Assembly (NCBI RefSeq): GCF_900096955.1 | Contig: NZ_FMYL01000001.1 | Location: forward strand, 310,001 to 374,000 | Length of the DNA: 64,000 nucleotides | DNA from: Acinetobacter boissieri | Lineage (GTDB): Bacteria; Pseudomonadota; Gammaproteobacteria; Pseudomonadales; Moraxellaceae | Direction: 5' to 3' | Part shown: in pieces, positions 17,434 through 26,519 of the stretch | Layout: each line of letters begins with the position of its first letter | Numbering within the stretch: position 1 is the stretch's first letter | Position numbers and translations under genes: made by a program | The notes under the pieces: generated by a model | What the model was told of the DNA's origin: nothing | The model's database searches: none | Seen by the model: only the letters and a program-made list of their open reading frames with translations

Positions 17434-18837
17434 ATGTCAGTGAATATTAAATACTACGTAATACTTGGAGCTTCTTTTTCTTCTTCTACATTTGCTCAAG
17501 AACTCCCGCCAGATCAAACCATATTCTTTGAGCAAAAAACACCTATTTACCCCAAAGTGTCTTTTATATCCAAGCAAGATAATATGGTTAAGATTGCGAA
17601 TATACAAAATCTAAGCTTGGAACAAAGTATTAATCAAGCAATTATTCAAAAAGACTGGGTAACTTTAGAACGCTTATTACAAGAGTATCAACAAAATAAA
17701 ACATACGATCATATACTCTATGACTATGGCTTAGGTGCACTGTATCGTTATCAGGGAAAATTAAATGATGCCATTATATGCTACCAACATATTGTCGAGC
17801 AGAATCCGGATTTACACTACCCACGTTTTGATTTAGCCATGATGCTGTTTGAAGATCAGCGCTATGCAGAAGCAAAATCTGAGTTTGAACATGCTAAGCC
17901 CTTTCTTTCCCCACAAATGCAAAAACTTGTTGAACAATTTTTAGTAAAAATTAAAAGATCGCAACAATGGCAACTCGACCTAAATTTAAGTTATGAAAAA
18001 ACAAATAATGTAAATCAAGCTTCAAACCTCAAAGAAATCACAATAAAAGGGGCTAAATTTATACGCAGTGAAGAATCTCTTCCTCAAAAAGCACAAGGTA
18101 TAGATTATAGTCTAGGCGTATCTCGTGAAAAAAATATTGTCGGACATCACTATGCATATATAGGCATGTCACTAGATGGTATTTATTATTGGGACAACAA
18201 AGACTACAGTGAACAAACATTAAGGGCAAGTACAGGTTATTTATATAAAAAGCTCAATCAATCTTGGGCAATTACACCCTTTGTACAACAAAATCTTCTA
18301 GGAAATAACCGCTATAGTCAAAATTATGGCTCAAGCTTAGAGTACTCTCGGCAATTATCAGAACAGTGGAAAATTTCAGCAAATACATCTCATATGAGAA
18401 AAAACTATAATCAATCCAATATTTCTTTGCATTACGATGGTTATAGTAATAGTCAAGCAGCTCTAATCATGTACCAGCCAAAAGCCAACTTTCTAGTCTA
18501 TAGTGGAATTAACTTCATGCAAGACCATTTGGCAGATCGTAGTGAATCATCTACCCGTCAAGGTGTTCGTATTGGCTTTTTATATTTAGGTGATGCTCTT
18601 GGTCTTCGTACAAATGTGAATTATGCTCAACGAAACTTCCTTGCAAACAACACTTGGGATCTTAAATCTAGAAAAGATAATGAATATACATTTACAGCTA
18701 CAACTTGGCATAAACAATTGCAATGGCACGGCTTCATACCTAAATTAAACTATAAATATCAAAAAATCGACAGTAATTTAGCATTGTATAAACGCCAAAA
18801 TAGCACTTGGTTTATGACGATAGAGCGGTCATTTTAA
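17434..18837 (+). CDS. Slam, outer-membrane surface lipoprotein assembly modifier
   Basis: 467 residues. Signal peptide (cleavage near STFA-QE, residue 21), an N-terminal helical part with TPR-like units at about 95-165 (ALYRYQGKLNDAI, DLAMMLFEDQRYAEAKSEF), and from about 179 a 14-strand DUF560-type barrel that ends in an aromatic strand, FMTIERSF. This is the plan of Slam proteins, which move surface lipoproteins or hemophilin-type proteins across the outer membrane. The gene directly before encodes a TbpB-like lipoprotein, its probable client. The ribosome-binding site is weak and a terminator precedes it, so expression is probably low relative to the client. Confidence 0.85.
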   Translation: MSVNIKYYVILGASFSSSTFAQELPPDQTIFFEQKTPIYPKVSFISKQDNMVKIANIQNLSLEQSINQAIIQKDWVTLERLLQEYQQNKTYDHILYDYGLGALYRYQGKLNDAIICYQHIVEQNPDLHYPRFDLAMMLFEDQRYAEAKSEFEHAKPFLSPQMQKLVEQFLVKIKRSQQWQLDLNLSYEKTNNVNQASNLKEITIKGAKFIRSEESLPQKAQGIDYSLGVSREKNIVGHHYAYIGMSLDGIYYWDNKDYSEQTLRASTGYLYKKLNQSWAITPFVQQNLLGNNRYSQNYGSSLEYSRQLSEQWKISANTSHMRKNYNQSNISLHYDGYSNSQAALIMYQPKANFLVYSGINFMQDHLADRSESSTRQGVRIGFLYLGDALGLRTNVNYAQRNFLANNTWDLKSRKDNEYTFTATTWHKQLQWHGFIPKLNYKYQKIDSNLALYKRQNSTWFMTIERSF

Positions 18838-18847
18838 TGATTAAAAG

Positions 18848-18883
18848 TAGACCCTAAACAAATATACACGAGTTTAGGGTCTA
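18848..18883 (+). terminator. Terminator after slam
   Basis: Perfect 12-bp stem TAGACCCTAAAC / GTTTAGGGTCTA with a 12-base loop, followed by T-rich DNA. It starts 10 bases after the slam stop and separates slam from the omptin gene. Confidence 0.8.
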
Positions 18884-18995
18884 TCTAATTTCATTTTTTT
18901 CTAAAAAAATCAAGAAGTGATATGGTATAAAACATACCCAATCTGTTTATTTTTTGTTAAAGTATATTTACTTATAAATTTGAGTCAGAAATACA

Positions 18996-20084
18996 ATGTA
19001 TTTTAAAATCAAAAATTTAAATTACTTTATAATTTTGGGGTTATGTCATATTAGTTTTGCTTTTGCTGAACAAGTCACTCCCATTACGTCAGCTGAACAA
19101 TCCGCGCTTCAAAGCGAAGACTTACAAGAAGTTCAAATTGAAAAAGAAGTTGAAGTGATTATTGCTCGGCAACCCAATACTGTTTCTTACGAAGATATTG
19201 AGTTTATTACTCCCAAACCTGCCGTCACATTTAGTATTACTCCATCTATACTTACAGGTGGCCAAGGTAAAGAGTTTTCCTTTACTAACAGCTACTCAGA
19301 TAAAATAAGTATGTTAAATTGGGAAATCAAAAATGTACCTATTATTAAAACAGACTTCACGTGGAACATTTCACCGAATTTAAGTTTCAATATGAATGGT
19401 TGGACAACAGTTGGAAAAAAAACCGTGACCATGAATGACTATGACTGGCGTGACTTGTCGAATCGCTCACTACTCACAGACTGGTCAAACCATCCAGATA
19501 CGTCCCTGAATGCAGCCAATAAACTGGACTTCAATTTTACTTATTGGTTATTACAAAAATCAAATTACAACATTGGTCTACTACTTGGCTATGAGCGAAG
19601 TCAGTTCAGCTGGACTGCGCGTGGTGGTCGTTATCAATATGGCTTAACTGACCAAAATGGTGACTATGTTGCTGATACAGCACAAATGTACCATGGTACA
19701 TTTGCAGACGGTGCCATGGGTGTTGGCTACAAACAAAAGTTTAGTTTGTACTATTTAGGTCTCACTGCAAATTACAGATACAATAATTATGAAATGAGTG
19801 CAACGGCCAAAATGAGCCCTTGGGTAAAGTCTAACTCTCAAGATGAACACTATATGCGCGACTTAACCTTTTATGAAAAAGGTGAAGATTCTGAGTTTTA
19901 TGCGGTCACACTCAATGCGGGTTACTATATTTCACCGAGAATCAAATTTTTCACAGAAATCACTTGGAACGAATATAGACTGGCTGGTGGAACAATGACC
20001 GTCAAAAATTACGATAATGAAAGCAAAGGTGGTATGTCTTCACGTTACTACAATCTAGGCATTGGCGCACAATACATTTTCTAA
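18996..20084 (+). CDS. Omptin family outer-membrane aspartic protease with N-terminal extension
   Basis: 362 residues. Signal peptide (cut after about FAFA, residue 24), then a Glu/Gln-rich stretch of about 45 residues not found in OmpT or Pla, then a ten-strand omptin barrel. The catalytic groups are all present: D148 and D150 in NDYDW (OmpT D83/D85) and D283-E-H285 in QDEHY (OmpT D210/H212). Also conserved are HPDTSLNAANKLD, FSWTARGG and the closing strand GIGAQYIF. Omptins cleave between basic residues at the cell surface and need LPS. Independent transcription is likely because of the terminator after slam. A Lys-rich lipoprotein encoded nearby could be a substrate; that is speculation. 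Confidence 0.88.
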   Translation: MYFKIKNLNYFIILGLCHISFAFAEQVTPITSAEQSALQSEDLQEVQIEKEVEVIIARQPNTVSYEDIEFITPKPAVTFSITPSILTGGQGKEFSFTNSYSDKISMLNWEIKNVPIIKTDFTWNISPNLSFNMNGWTTVGKKTVTMNDYDWRDLSNRSLLTDWSNHPDTSLNAANKLDFNFTYWLLQKSNYNIGLLLGYERSQFSWTARGGRYQYGLTDQNGDYVADTAQMYHGTFADGAMGVGYKQKFSLYYLGLTANYRYNNYEMSATAKMSPWVKSNSQDEHYMRDLTFYEKGEDSEFYAVTLNAGYYISPRIKFFTEITWNEYRLAGGTMTVKNYDNESKGGMSSRYYNLGIGAQYIF

Positions 20085-20219
20085 CTTTATAACGGGTGAA
20101 ATATATATCTTATGTTTCACTCGCATTTATTTATACATTAAAAATCATATAAAGCACCTGTAAAACAGCGTATTTCATGCAAGTTCAGTTATCATAACTT
20201 TGACTTCTCATTACTTATA

Positions 20220-23200
20220 ATGCACATGAATAGCTGGCTAATTATTGCAATACTCATTCTTTATATTGTTTTCTTATTTTTATGTGCTTTTTTTGGTGAA
20301 AAATACGCCTCACATTTAAATTCAAAAGGGCGAGTATTACTATTTAGCTTAACTTTAGGTGTCTATTGCTCATCATGGACATTTTACGGCGCAACAGGCG
20401 ATGCGGTACAAGAAGGTATTAACTACTTTGCCATTTATTTAGGCCCATTATTATTTATTGCTTTTGGCTACGATATTTGGCGACGTTTAGGCCATATTCG
20501 ACAACATCATGCCATCGCCTCTATTTCTGATTTTATTTCAGCACGTTATGGTAAAAGTGCCACTTTAGCATCATTCATTACCATACTTTCAGTCGTTGGT
20601 ACTGTGCCCTACTTAGCATTGCAATTACGTGCAATTGCTATGAGTACTGCCACTATTTTGCCTGAAACCCATACAATTCAAAATACCACAAATATTGTGC
20701 TCTTTCTGACTGCTATTTTAGTCATGCTCTCTATGTTATTTGGTACACGGCAAATTTCAAATACGGAGCAACACGGCGGTTTAATGCTTGCGGTGGCTGT
20801 TGAGTCTTTTGTAAAATTACTGGCATTGCTGTGTGTTGCCATATTTTTTATTGTACAGGACCCGCAAAGTATGGCCCAAATGAGCCATGACTTAAAACAA
20901 CAATATACGCATATTCAAAATGTCGGATTACCCAGCACTTTTTGGATACAAACCATATTAGCAGCGCTTGCTATGTTTTGTTTACCACGCCAGTTTCATG
21001 TTGGTGTGGTTGAACTACGTGATGAAACACATATAAAAGGTGCACGAAAGTGGTTTTCAGCCTATCTAATTATTACCGCAATTGCGATTTTCCCCATTGC
21101 CAGTTGGGCACTACATAATCAATACCAACACATTGGCATTGGCGACTTAGCAGTATTAACCCTACCTTTAAGCTACCAAAATGAATGGCTCTCTTTATTG
21201 GCCTTTTTAGGTGGATTTTCAGCATCTACAGGCATGTTATTGGTCTCTTCAGTGGCCATTTCGACCATGCTCAGTAATGATTTGGTCATGCCTGCCCTTT
21301 GGCGATTTGGCATTATTTCTCGCCACAATAACAGACTGCCCTCTGTACTCAAAATGGCACGCCGCCTATGTATTGTGTTTGTCATGTTACTTGGTTTTGC
21401 ATTTTATCATGTGTTTGATCATGTCACTCAACTGTCTATTTTAGGTCTATTGGCCTTTAGTGCTGTAGCACAATTTGCCCCGGCTTTAATTGGTGGCTTG
21501 TACTGGCGAGGTGGCAGTAAGCGAGGTGTTTATGCCGGTCTTGCGATTGGATTTCTACTCTGGACATATACGCTTTTCATTCCTACACTTATTAAATATG
21601 TATTTTTAAATACCCCTAATGACTACTCATTTCTGCTAAATAATGGCTTATTTGGTATATATTTACTTCGCCCTGAAGCACTCTTTGGCTTTGAATATTT
21701 ATCGCCACTCACTCACGGCGTAATATGGTCTTTAGGATTAAATATTGTTTTTTATATTTGGATTTCGCGCATATACCGCCCGAGCGTTGCCGAACAAATT
21801 CAAGCAGAAAGCTTTTTTTATTACGACCAAAAACTACAAGCATCAACACAGCCTAGTGATTCTTTTTATACTCATCAAGATGGTGCACGGCTAAAAATAG
21901 GTGATTTACTCACACTTGCGAGTCGTATTACAGGTGAAGACAATAGCAAACGGGCTTTTCAACAATTCTGCAAACACAACACATTAATATTAAACACCAA
22001 CCAAGTGGCCAACGGCATGTGGTGGAACTTTACTGAACAATATCTTGCCAGCAGTATAGGTGCAGCTTCAGCACGAACCTTATTAAAAACCGCACTTGCA
22101 CATAATGGGCTTGGGGTAGCGCAAGTCGCTAATATTTTAGATCAGGCCTCACAGTGGCAACGCTTCCACCAAAACCTTCTCATGACCATGATTAATCACA
22201 TGACGCAAGGCGTGAGTGTCGTTGATGAAAACATGTGCCTTGTCGCATGGAACAACCAATATATTAAACTGTTTGATTACCCCAAAGAACTGATTTATGT
22301 CGGCTGCCCAATTGCAGACCTGATTCGATACAATGCAATTCGAGGCGACTGTGGTCCCGGATCAATTGAAGAGCATGTAAGAAAGCGTATTCATTGGATG
22401 CAAGTGGGTAGTGCACACGAATTCGAACGGGTCAGAAAAGATGGTCGTGTCATTCAAATTCGAGGTAATGCCATTGAAGGCGGTGGTTTTGTAGCCACTT
22501 TTGCCGATATTACCGCCTTTCGTGAAAATGAAGCCGTACTCGAAGCCAGAGTACAAGAACGGACTCAGCAATTAGCAAATGCCTTGACAGAACAACAATT
22601 GGCAAGGCAACAAGCAGATACTGCAAACTTATCTAAAAGCCGATTTATTGCAGCAGCAAGCCATGACTTGTTACAACCAATGCATGCTGCACGCCTATTT
22701 AGTACTGCCCTTGAGCAAAGCATTCATAATGCTGAGGATCAACATACATTACAACAGCTTGACCGTGCCTTACACGGGGCGGAAAGCATGCTCTCTGCAC
22801 TACTTGATATTGCTCGCTTAGAAGGTGAAAGCATTCAACCACAACGCCAAGCCTACCCACTACATGACTTGCTCAGTGACTTAGAAATGCAATTTAAATC
22901 GATTGCTGCTCAACGAAAAATACAATTTAAAGTCCATGATGCGCAGTTTTGGATTGACACAGATCAACAATGGATTCGCCGTATTATTCAAAATTTTGTC
23001 AGTAACGCTTTACGCTACACTGCAAGAGGTAAAGTCGTTGTCGGTGTATTACGTTCCGCTTCAAAAGCCAACCATATTCGGATTGGCGTGTGGGATACAG
23101 GGCCTGGAATTGCTGAAGCACAACGAATCAAGCTGTTTCAAGAATTTGAACGCTGTGGTCATACTTCACCATGGGGAGAGCAAGGCTTAGGGCTAGGGCT

Positions 23201-23708
23201 CGCAATTGTACAGCGTATGACCCGTATGCTCGACTACCCTGTGTATGTGTATTCTACGCTTGCACGTGGTTCATGTTTTATGGTTGAAGTACCCCTTATT
23301 GAACCACCAAAAGCCAATACACAACCAATGGTACGCACCATCACTCATAATGCTTGCTATAGTATTTTATGTTTAGACAATGATGAAGCCATTTTAGAGG
23401 GCATGCTCACCCTACTCACAAAATGGGGGCATACCGTATATAAAGCACGTGAGCCGGAAGAAGCAGCACAGTTGATTCAACAACACCAAATTCAAGTATG
23501 GCTCATTGACCAGCACTTAAATCAAAATAAGCGTGGCCTAGACTTTATTGAGCAAAATCGTAAAAATCATGTGCCTGTTGCGCTTATTACAGCAGACTCT
23601 GACCCAGATCTACCACAAAAGCTTAAAGAACAACAAATTACTTTGCTTAAAAAGCCACTCAAGCCCGCATCTATGCGTGCTTGGTTATCTGGTTTAAAAC
23701 TTGACTAA
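20220..23708 (+). CDS. Solute symporter-fused hybrid histidine kinase (MxtR/CrbS/CbrA-like)
   Basis: 1162 residues. Residues 1 to about 500 are a sodium:solute symporter domain with around 13 helices. Then come a linker with a PAS domain (about 655-770), a short coiled coil, HisKA with H815 in AAASHDLLQPMHAARL, HATPase (GVWDTGPGI, GLGLAIVQRM) and a C-terminal receiver with D1097 (LIDQHL). This is the layout of MxtR/CrbS, which with a LuxR-type partner control acetate and overflow-carbon use. The convergent regulator gene 7 bases away fits as partner. ATG at 20220 or 20226. Inner membrane. Confidence 0.87.
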   Translation: MHMNSWLIIAILILYIVFLFLCAFFGEKYASHLNSKGRVLLFSLTLGVYCSSWTFYGATGDAVQEGINYFAIYLGPLLFIAFGYDIWRRLGHIRQHHAIASISDFISARYGKSATLASFITILSVVGTVPYLALQLRAIAMSTATILPETHTIQNTTNIVLFLTAILVMLSMLFGTRQISNTEQHGGLMLAVAVESFVKLLALLCVAIFFIVQDPQSMAQMSHDLKQQYTHIQNVGLPSTFWIQTILAALAMFCLPRQFHVGVVELRDETHIKGARKWFSAYLIITAIAIFPIASWALHNQYQHIGIGDLAVLTLPLSYQNEWLSLLAFLGGFSASTGMLLVSSVAISTMLSNDLVMPALWRFGIISRHNNRLPSVLKMARRLCIVFVMLLGFAFYHVFDHVTQLSILGLLAFSAVAQFAPALIGGLYWRGGSKRGVYAGLAIGFLLWTYTLFIPTLIKYVFLNTPNDYSFLLNNGLFGIYLLRPEALFGFEYLSPLTHGVIWSLGLNIVFYIWISRIYRPSVAEQIQAESFFYYDQKLQASTQPSDSFYTHQDGARLKIGDLLTLASRITGEDNSKRAFQQFCKHNTLILNTNQVANGMWWNFTEQYLASSIGAASARTLLKTALAHNGLGVAQVANILDQASQWQRFHQNLLMTMINHMTQGVSVVDENMCLVAWNNQYIKLFDYPKELIYVGCPIADLIRYNAIRGDCGPGSIEEHVRKRIHWMQVGSAHEFERVRKDGRVIQIRGNAIEGGGFVATFADITAFRENEAVLEARVQERTQQLANALTEQQLARQQADTANLSKSRFIAAASHDLLQPMHAARLFSTALEQSIHNAEDQHTLQQLDRALHGAESMLSALLDIARLEGESIQPQRQAYPLHDLLSDLEMQFKSIAAQRKIQFKVHDAQFWIDTDQQWIRRIIQNFVSNALRYTARGKVVVGVLRSASKANHIRIGVWDTGPGIAEAQRIKLFQEFERCGHTSPWGEQGLGLGLAIVQRMTRMLDYPVYVYSTLARGSCFMVEVPLIEPPKANTQPMVRTITHNACYSILCLDNDEAILEGMLTLLTKWGHTVYKAREPEEAAQLIQQHQIQVWLIDQHLNQNKRGLDFIEQNRKNHVPVALITADSDPDLPQKLKEQQITLLKKPLKPASMRAWLSGLKLD

Positions 23709-23715
23709 AGTAATG

Positions 23716-24366
23716 TCACATTTTTTTATCTTGAATGTTCAACACACTAATGGCCAATACCGCTTGTGTACGGTTTTGAACATTCAACTTTCTAAAAATA
23801 GCAGTAACATGGGCTTTAATGGTGGCTTCTGAAACATCTAGATCATAGGCAATTTGTTTATTAAGTAGTCCTTCAGCCACCATCATTAATACTCTAAATT
23901 GCTGTGGTGTAAGTGACTGAATACGGGCAGCCAGTGCTGTTTCATCTGCAGTACAGACTTCTACATGATTGTGATGTGGTAAATTCGGTGGTAACCACAA
24001 ATCACCCTCTGAAACTGCTTGTATGGCTTCACTAATTAAGTCAGGATTAGCCGACTTTGGAATATAGCCCATTGCACCATGTGTCATGGCACGTTGAATA
24101 ATACTCACCTCTTCGTGTGCAGAAACCACAATAATTGGAATGCTCGGATACTGTGCACGAACATGTACCAATGCAGAAAACCCTGATGCACCTGGCAGAT
24201 TTAAATCGAGTAATACCAAATCTGGTTCTGCACCACTTTCTAAGTAGGCATAAAACTCTTTCACTGTGGCCGCTTCTTTGATTTGCACCAACGGAAAGCC
24301 CTGACGCACCGCCTGAATGAGTGCATGGCGAAATAATGGGTGATCATCAACGATTAATATATTCAT
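23716..24366 (-). CDS. NarL/LuxR-type response regulator (ErdR/CrbR-like)
   Basis: 216 residues. Receiver with D7/D8 and phospho-acceptor D54 (VLLDLNLPG), K in YIPKSAN, and a LuxR HTH near the C-terminus (LTPQQFRVLMMVAEGLLNKQ). It ends head-to-head with the symporter-fused kinase gene, the order seen for MxtR/ErdR or CrbS/CrbR pairs that switch on acetyl-CoA synthetase. That pathway is inferred from the pair, since no acs gene is in the window. Cytoplasmic DNA-binding protein. Confidence 0.85.
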   Translation of the reverse strand: MNILIVDDHPLFRHALIQAVRQGFPLVQIKEAATVKEFYAYLESGAEPDLVLLDLNLPGASGFSALVHVRAQYPSIPIIVVSAHEEVSIIQRAMTHGAMGYIPKSANPDLISEAIQAVSEGDLWLPPNLPHHNHVEVCTADETALAARIQSLTPQQFRVLMMVAEGLLNKQIAYDLDVSEATIKAHVTAIFRKLNVQNRTQAVLAISVLNIQDKKM

Positions 24367-24894
24367 AAGCGCTTGGCCATACCTATTAAAAATGATCAGT
24401 CATCTCTTTTTCTGATCAAAAAGTTTACGTAATGCATTGAATATTACATTTTTTTCTCATGCTGTATTTATTTTTTTAATTTTTTTTACTGATCCATGTC
24501 AATTTCATGACTTCATCTCATAAAAATGTGACGTATGCGTAGAAAATACAAAGAGTAGATCATCATATTGACTTTAAAAAGTAATGATCTATTTTGCCAT
24601 CATACTTCATTATTATTTTTATATTGGTTTTTAGCTACCCTTTTATTTACAGTTCTTGTTGTTATTGACCTACTCACACAAAAGAAAAACTGAGCAATCA
24701 ATACTAGTAATAGGCTCTAGGCAATATATATCACACAACAATACAACAAAAAATAAAGTGGCATTTTTTAGAATTTTCTTTATTTTTATCTTCTTACAAA
24801 TGATTCGCATTTTAATAGGGTTTATGTAATTAATCGTTTAAATTTCTTTCGATTTTAAGGCACAATGTTACTTTAATTTCTTGAGAACTTGACC
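24367..24894. other. AT-rich divergent intergenic region with an inverted repeat
   Basis: About 530 bases between the divergent regulator and mscS genes. TGATCAG (24393-24399) and CTGATCA (24412-24418) form an inverted repeat with a 12-base spacer, 27 bases upstream of the regulator ATG, a possible operator. The remainder is AT-rich with no open frame I would support. Confidence 0.5.
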
Positions 24895-25842
24895 GTGGCA
24901 GAAGAAAAAACAAATTCGATGGCAAATTTAGCCCACAATGTCAGTACACAGACACAAGCCATATTCAATGAAAATAGTAAATATCATGATGCTTACCAAA
25001 CAATAGATAAAATTGTGGCTGGTTTTTGGGAGCGTGTACCCTATCTATGTATTGCCATTATTGTATTCGTTATTTTTTGGTTCTTATCTAAGTTTTTTAA
25101 ATTATTTGTGATTAGAGCTTTATCTAACAGACCCTATGCCAAACAAAATCTCGTCTTAGTACTTAATCGTGTTGGTAGTACTTTTATTGTATTTTTTGGA
25201 TTTTTAATTGCACTTGTGATTGCTATTCCTGGTTTTTCACCAGGCCAACTGATGAGCGCACTCGGAATTGGTTCTGTTGCAATTGGTTTTGCATTTAAAG
25301 ATATTTTTCAAAACTTACTCTCTGGTATTTTAATTTTACTTGGCGAACCGTTCCGAATTGGCGATGCAATTATTTGTAATAATCTCGAAGGAACTGTTGA
25401 AGACATTCAAATTCGTGCAACAACATTACGTTCTTACGATGGTCGTCGTATTGTAATTCCAAATGCAACCGTCTATACCAGCTCAATTACTGTTGTTACT
25501 GCATATACCCAGCGCAGATGTGAAATTAATGTTGGGATTGGCTATGAAGATGATGTACAAAAAGCCAAAGAAGTGGTTACAGGGATATTAGAAAATCATA
25601 AAGATGTGCTTAATCAACCTTCTATTTTAGTCAATGTCACAGCACTGGGTGATTTTTCAATTAACCTTAACATTCGTTGGTGGATTGATACCAATAAAAC
25701 AAACACTTTAAGCTCTGCGAGTGCGATTCAAGAAGAAATCGTGGTTGCTTTTAACAAACACGGTATCAGTATTCCGTATCCAATTCAGGAGCAAATTACA
25801 CAAGCCCCACCTGCTCAAATAGATAACGCACCTAAAATATAA
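24895..25842 (+). CDS. mscS: Small-conductance mechanosensitive channel MscS
   Basis: About 315 residues. The GTG at 24895 follows GAGAA at a good distance; a TTG two codons earlier and an ATG at 24919 are also in frame. Three membrane helices, the pore helix segment ALGIGSVAIGFAFKDIFQNLLSG, then the cytoplasmic beta and alpha/beta vestibule (GEPFRIGDAI, IRATTLRSYDGRRIVIPNA). This is the MscS plan, an inner-membrane valve that opens on osmotic downshock. Its 3' end overlaps the convergent rsmE end by 28 bases. Confidence 0.9.
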   Translation: MAEEKTNSMANLAHNVSTQTQAIFNENSKYHDAYQTIDKIVAGFWERVPYLCIAIIVFVIFWFLSKFFKLFVIRALSNRPYAKQNLVLVLNRVGSTFIVFFGFLIALVIAIPGFSPGQLMSALGIGSVAIGFAFKDIFQNLLSGILILLGEPFRIGDAIICNNLEGTVEDIQIRATTLRSYDGRRIVIPNATVYTSSITVVTAYTQRRCEINVGIGYEDDVQKAKEVVTGILENHKDVLNQPSILVNVTALGDFSINLNIRWWIDTNKTNTLSSASAIQEEIVVAFNKHGISIPYPIQEQITQAPPAQIDNAPKI

Positions 25843-26519
25843 GGAATTGCTGTTTCAGTACGTAAAATACGGTTGCCTAAACTCACAGTTTGGCAACCGT
25901 TTGTTTTAAAAAGTTCAATTTCATAGGCAATAAAACCACCTTCAGGGCCAATGACTAGACAACATGGCTCAACCATATGGTGCTGCGTTGTATTTACATA
26001 CGGATGCGCCACATATACCGGCCGTCTTGGCTGAACCATCGCCGACAATATATCTTCGACAAAAGGTTTAAAGCGTTTATAAAGCGTCACTTGCGGTGCA
26101 ATCGTATCGCCTGCTTGCTCTAAACCAAGCGTAATATAATCCTCTATTTGCGCCAGCAGTGGACTTTGCCAATAGCTTTTATCTACACGGTAACTGTGTA
26201 TTAAAATAAGTTCTTCTACCCCCAAGGTCACTGCATCCATGACAATACGGCGTAGCACTTTAGGCCGTGGCAATGCCAAAACCAATGTCACCGCACGTTT
26301 AGAGGGTATATTTTCTGTCTTTAAAATTTTTACATCAATCGCATGCGCATGTAGGGCAATAATTTCAGTTAAATAGCGCTCTCCATCTCGAATACCCACT
26401 TTTAACGTATCACCCACACCGAGCTTGAGCTGATGTTGGATATGTTGAATTTGACGACATTCAGTAATACTCAATATCGGTTGAACAGGTGTATTCTTAG
26501 GTAAAAGTACAATATTCAT
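25815..26519 (-). CDS. rsmE: 16S rRNA (uracil(1498)-N(3))-methyltransferase
   Basis: 234 residues, a SPOUT-class methyltransferase. The C-terminal knot is visible in LVIGPEGGFIAYEIELFK and VSLGNRILRTETA, the hallmark of RsmE. It methylates N3 of U1498 in 16S rRNA. ATG overlaps the waaA stop (ATGA), so the two are translationally coupled. It overlaps the convergent mscS gene at the other end. Confidence 0.93.
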   Translation of the reverse strand: MNIVLLPKNTPVQPILSITECRQIQHIQHQLKLGVGDTLKVGIRDGERYLTEIIALHAHAIDVKILKTENIPSKRAVTLVLALPRPKVLRRIVMDAVTLGVEELILIHSYRVDKSYWQSPLLAQIEDYITLGLEQAGDTIAPQVTLYKRFKPFVEDILSAMVQPRRPVYVAHPYVNTTQHHMVEPCCLVIGPEGGFIAYEIELFKTNGCQTVSLGNRILRTETAIPYILGALSI

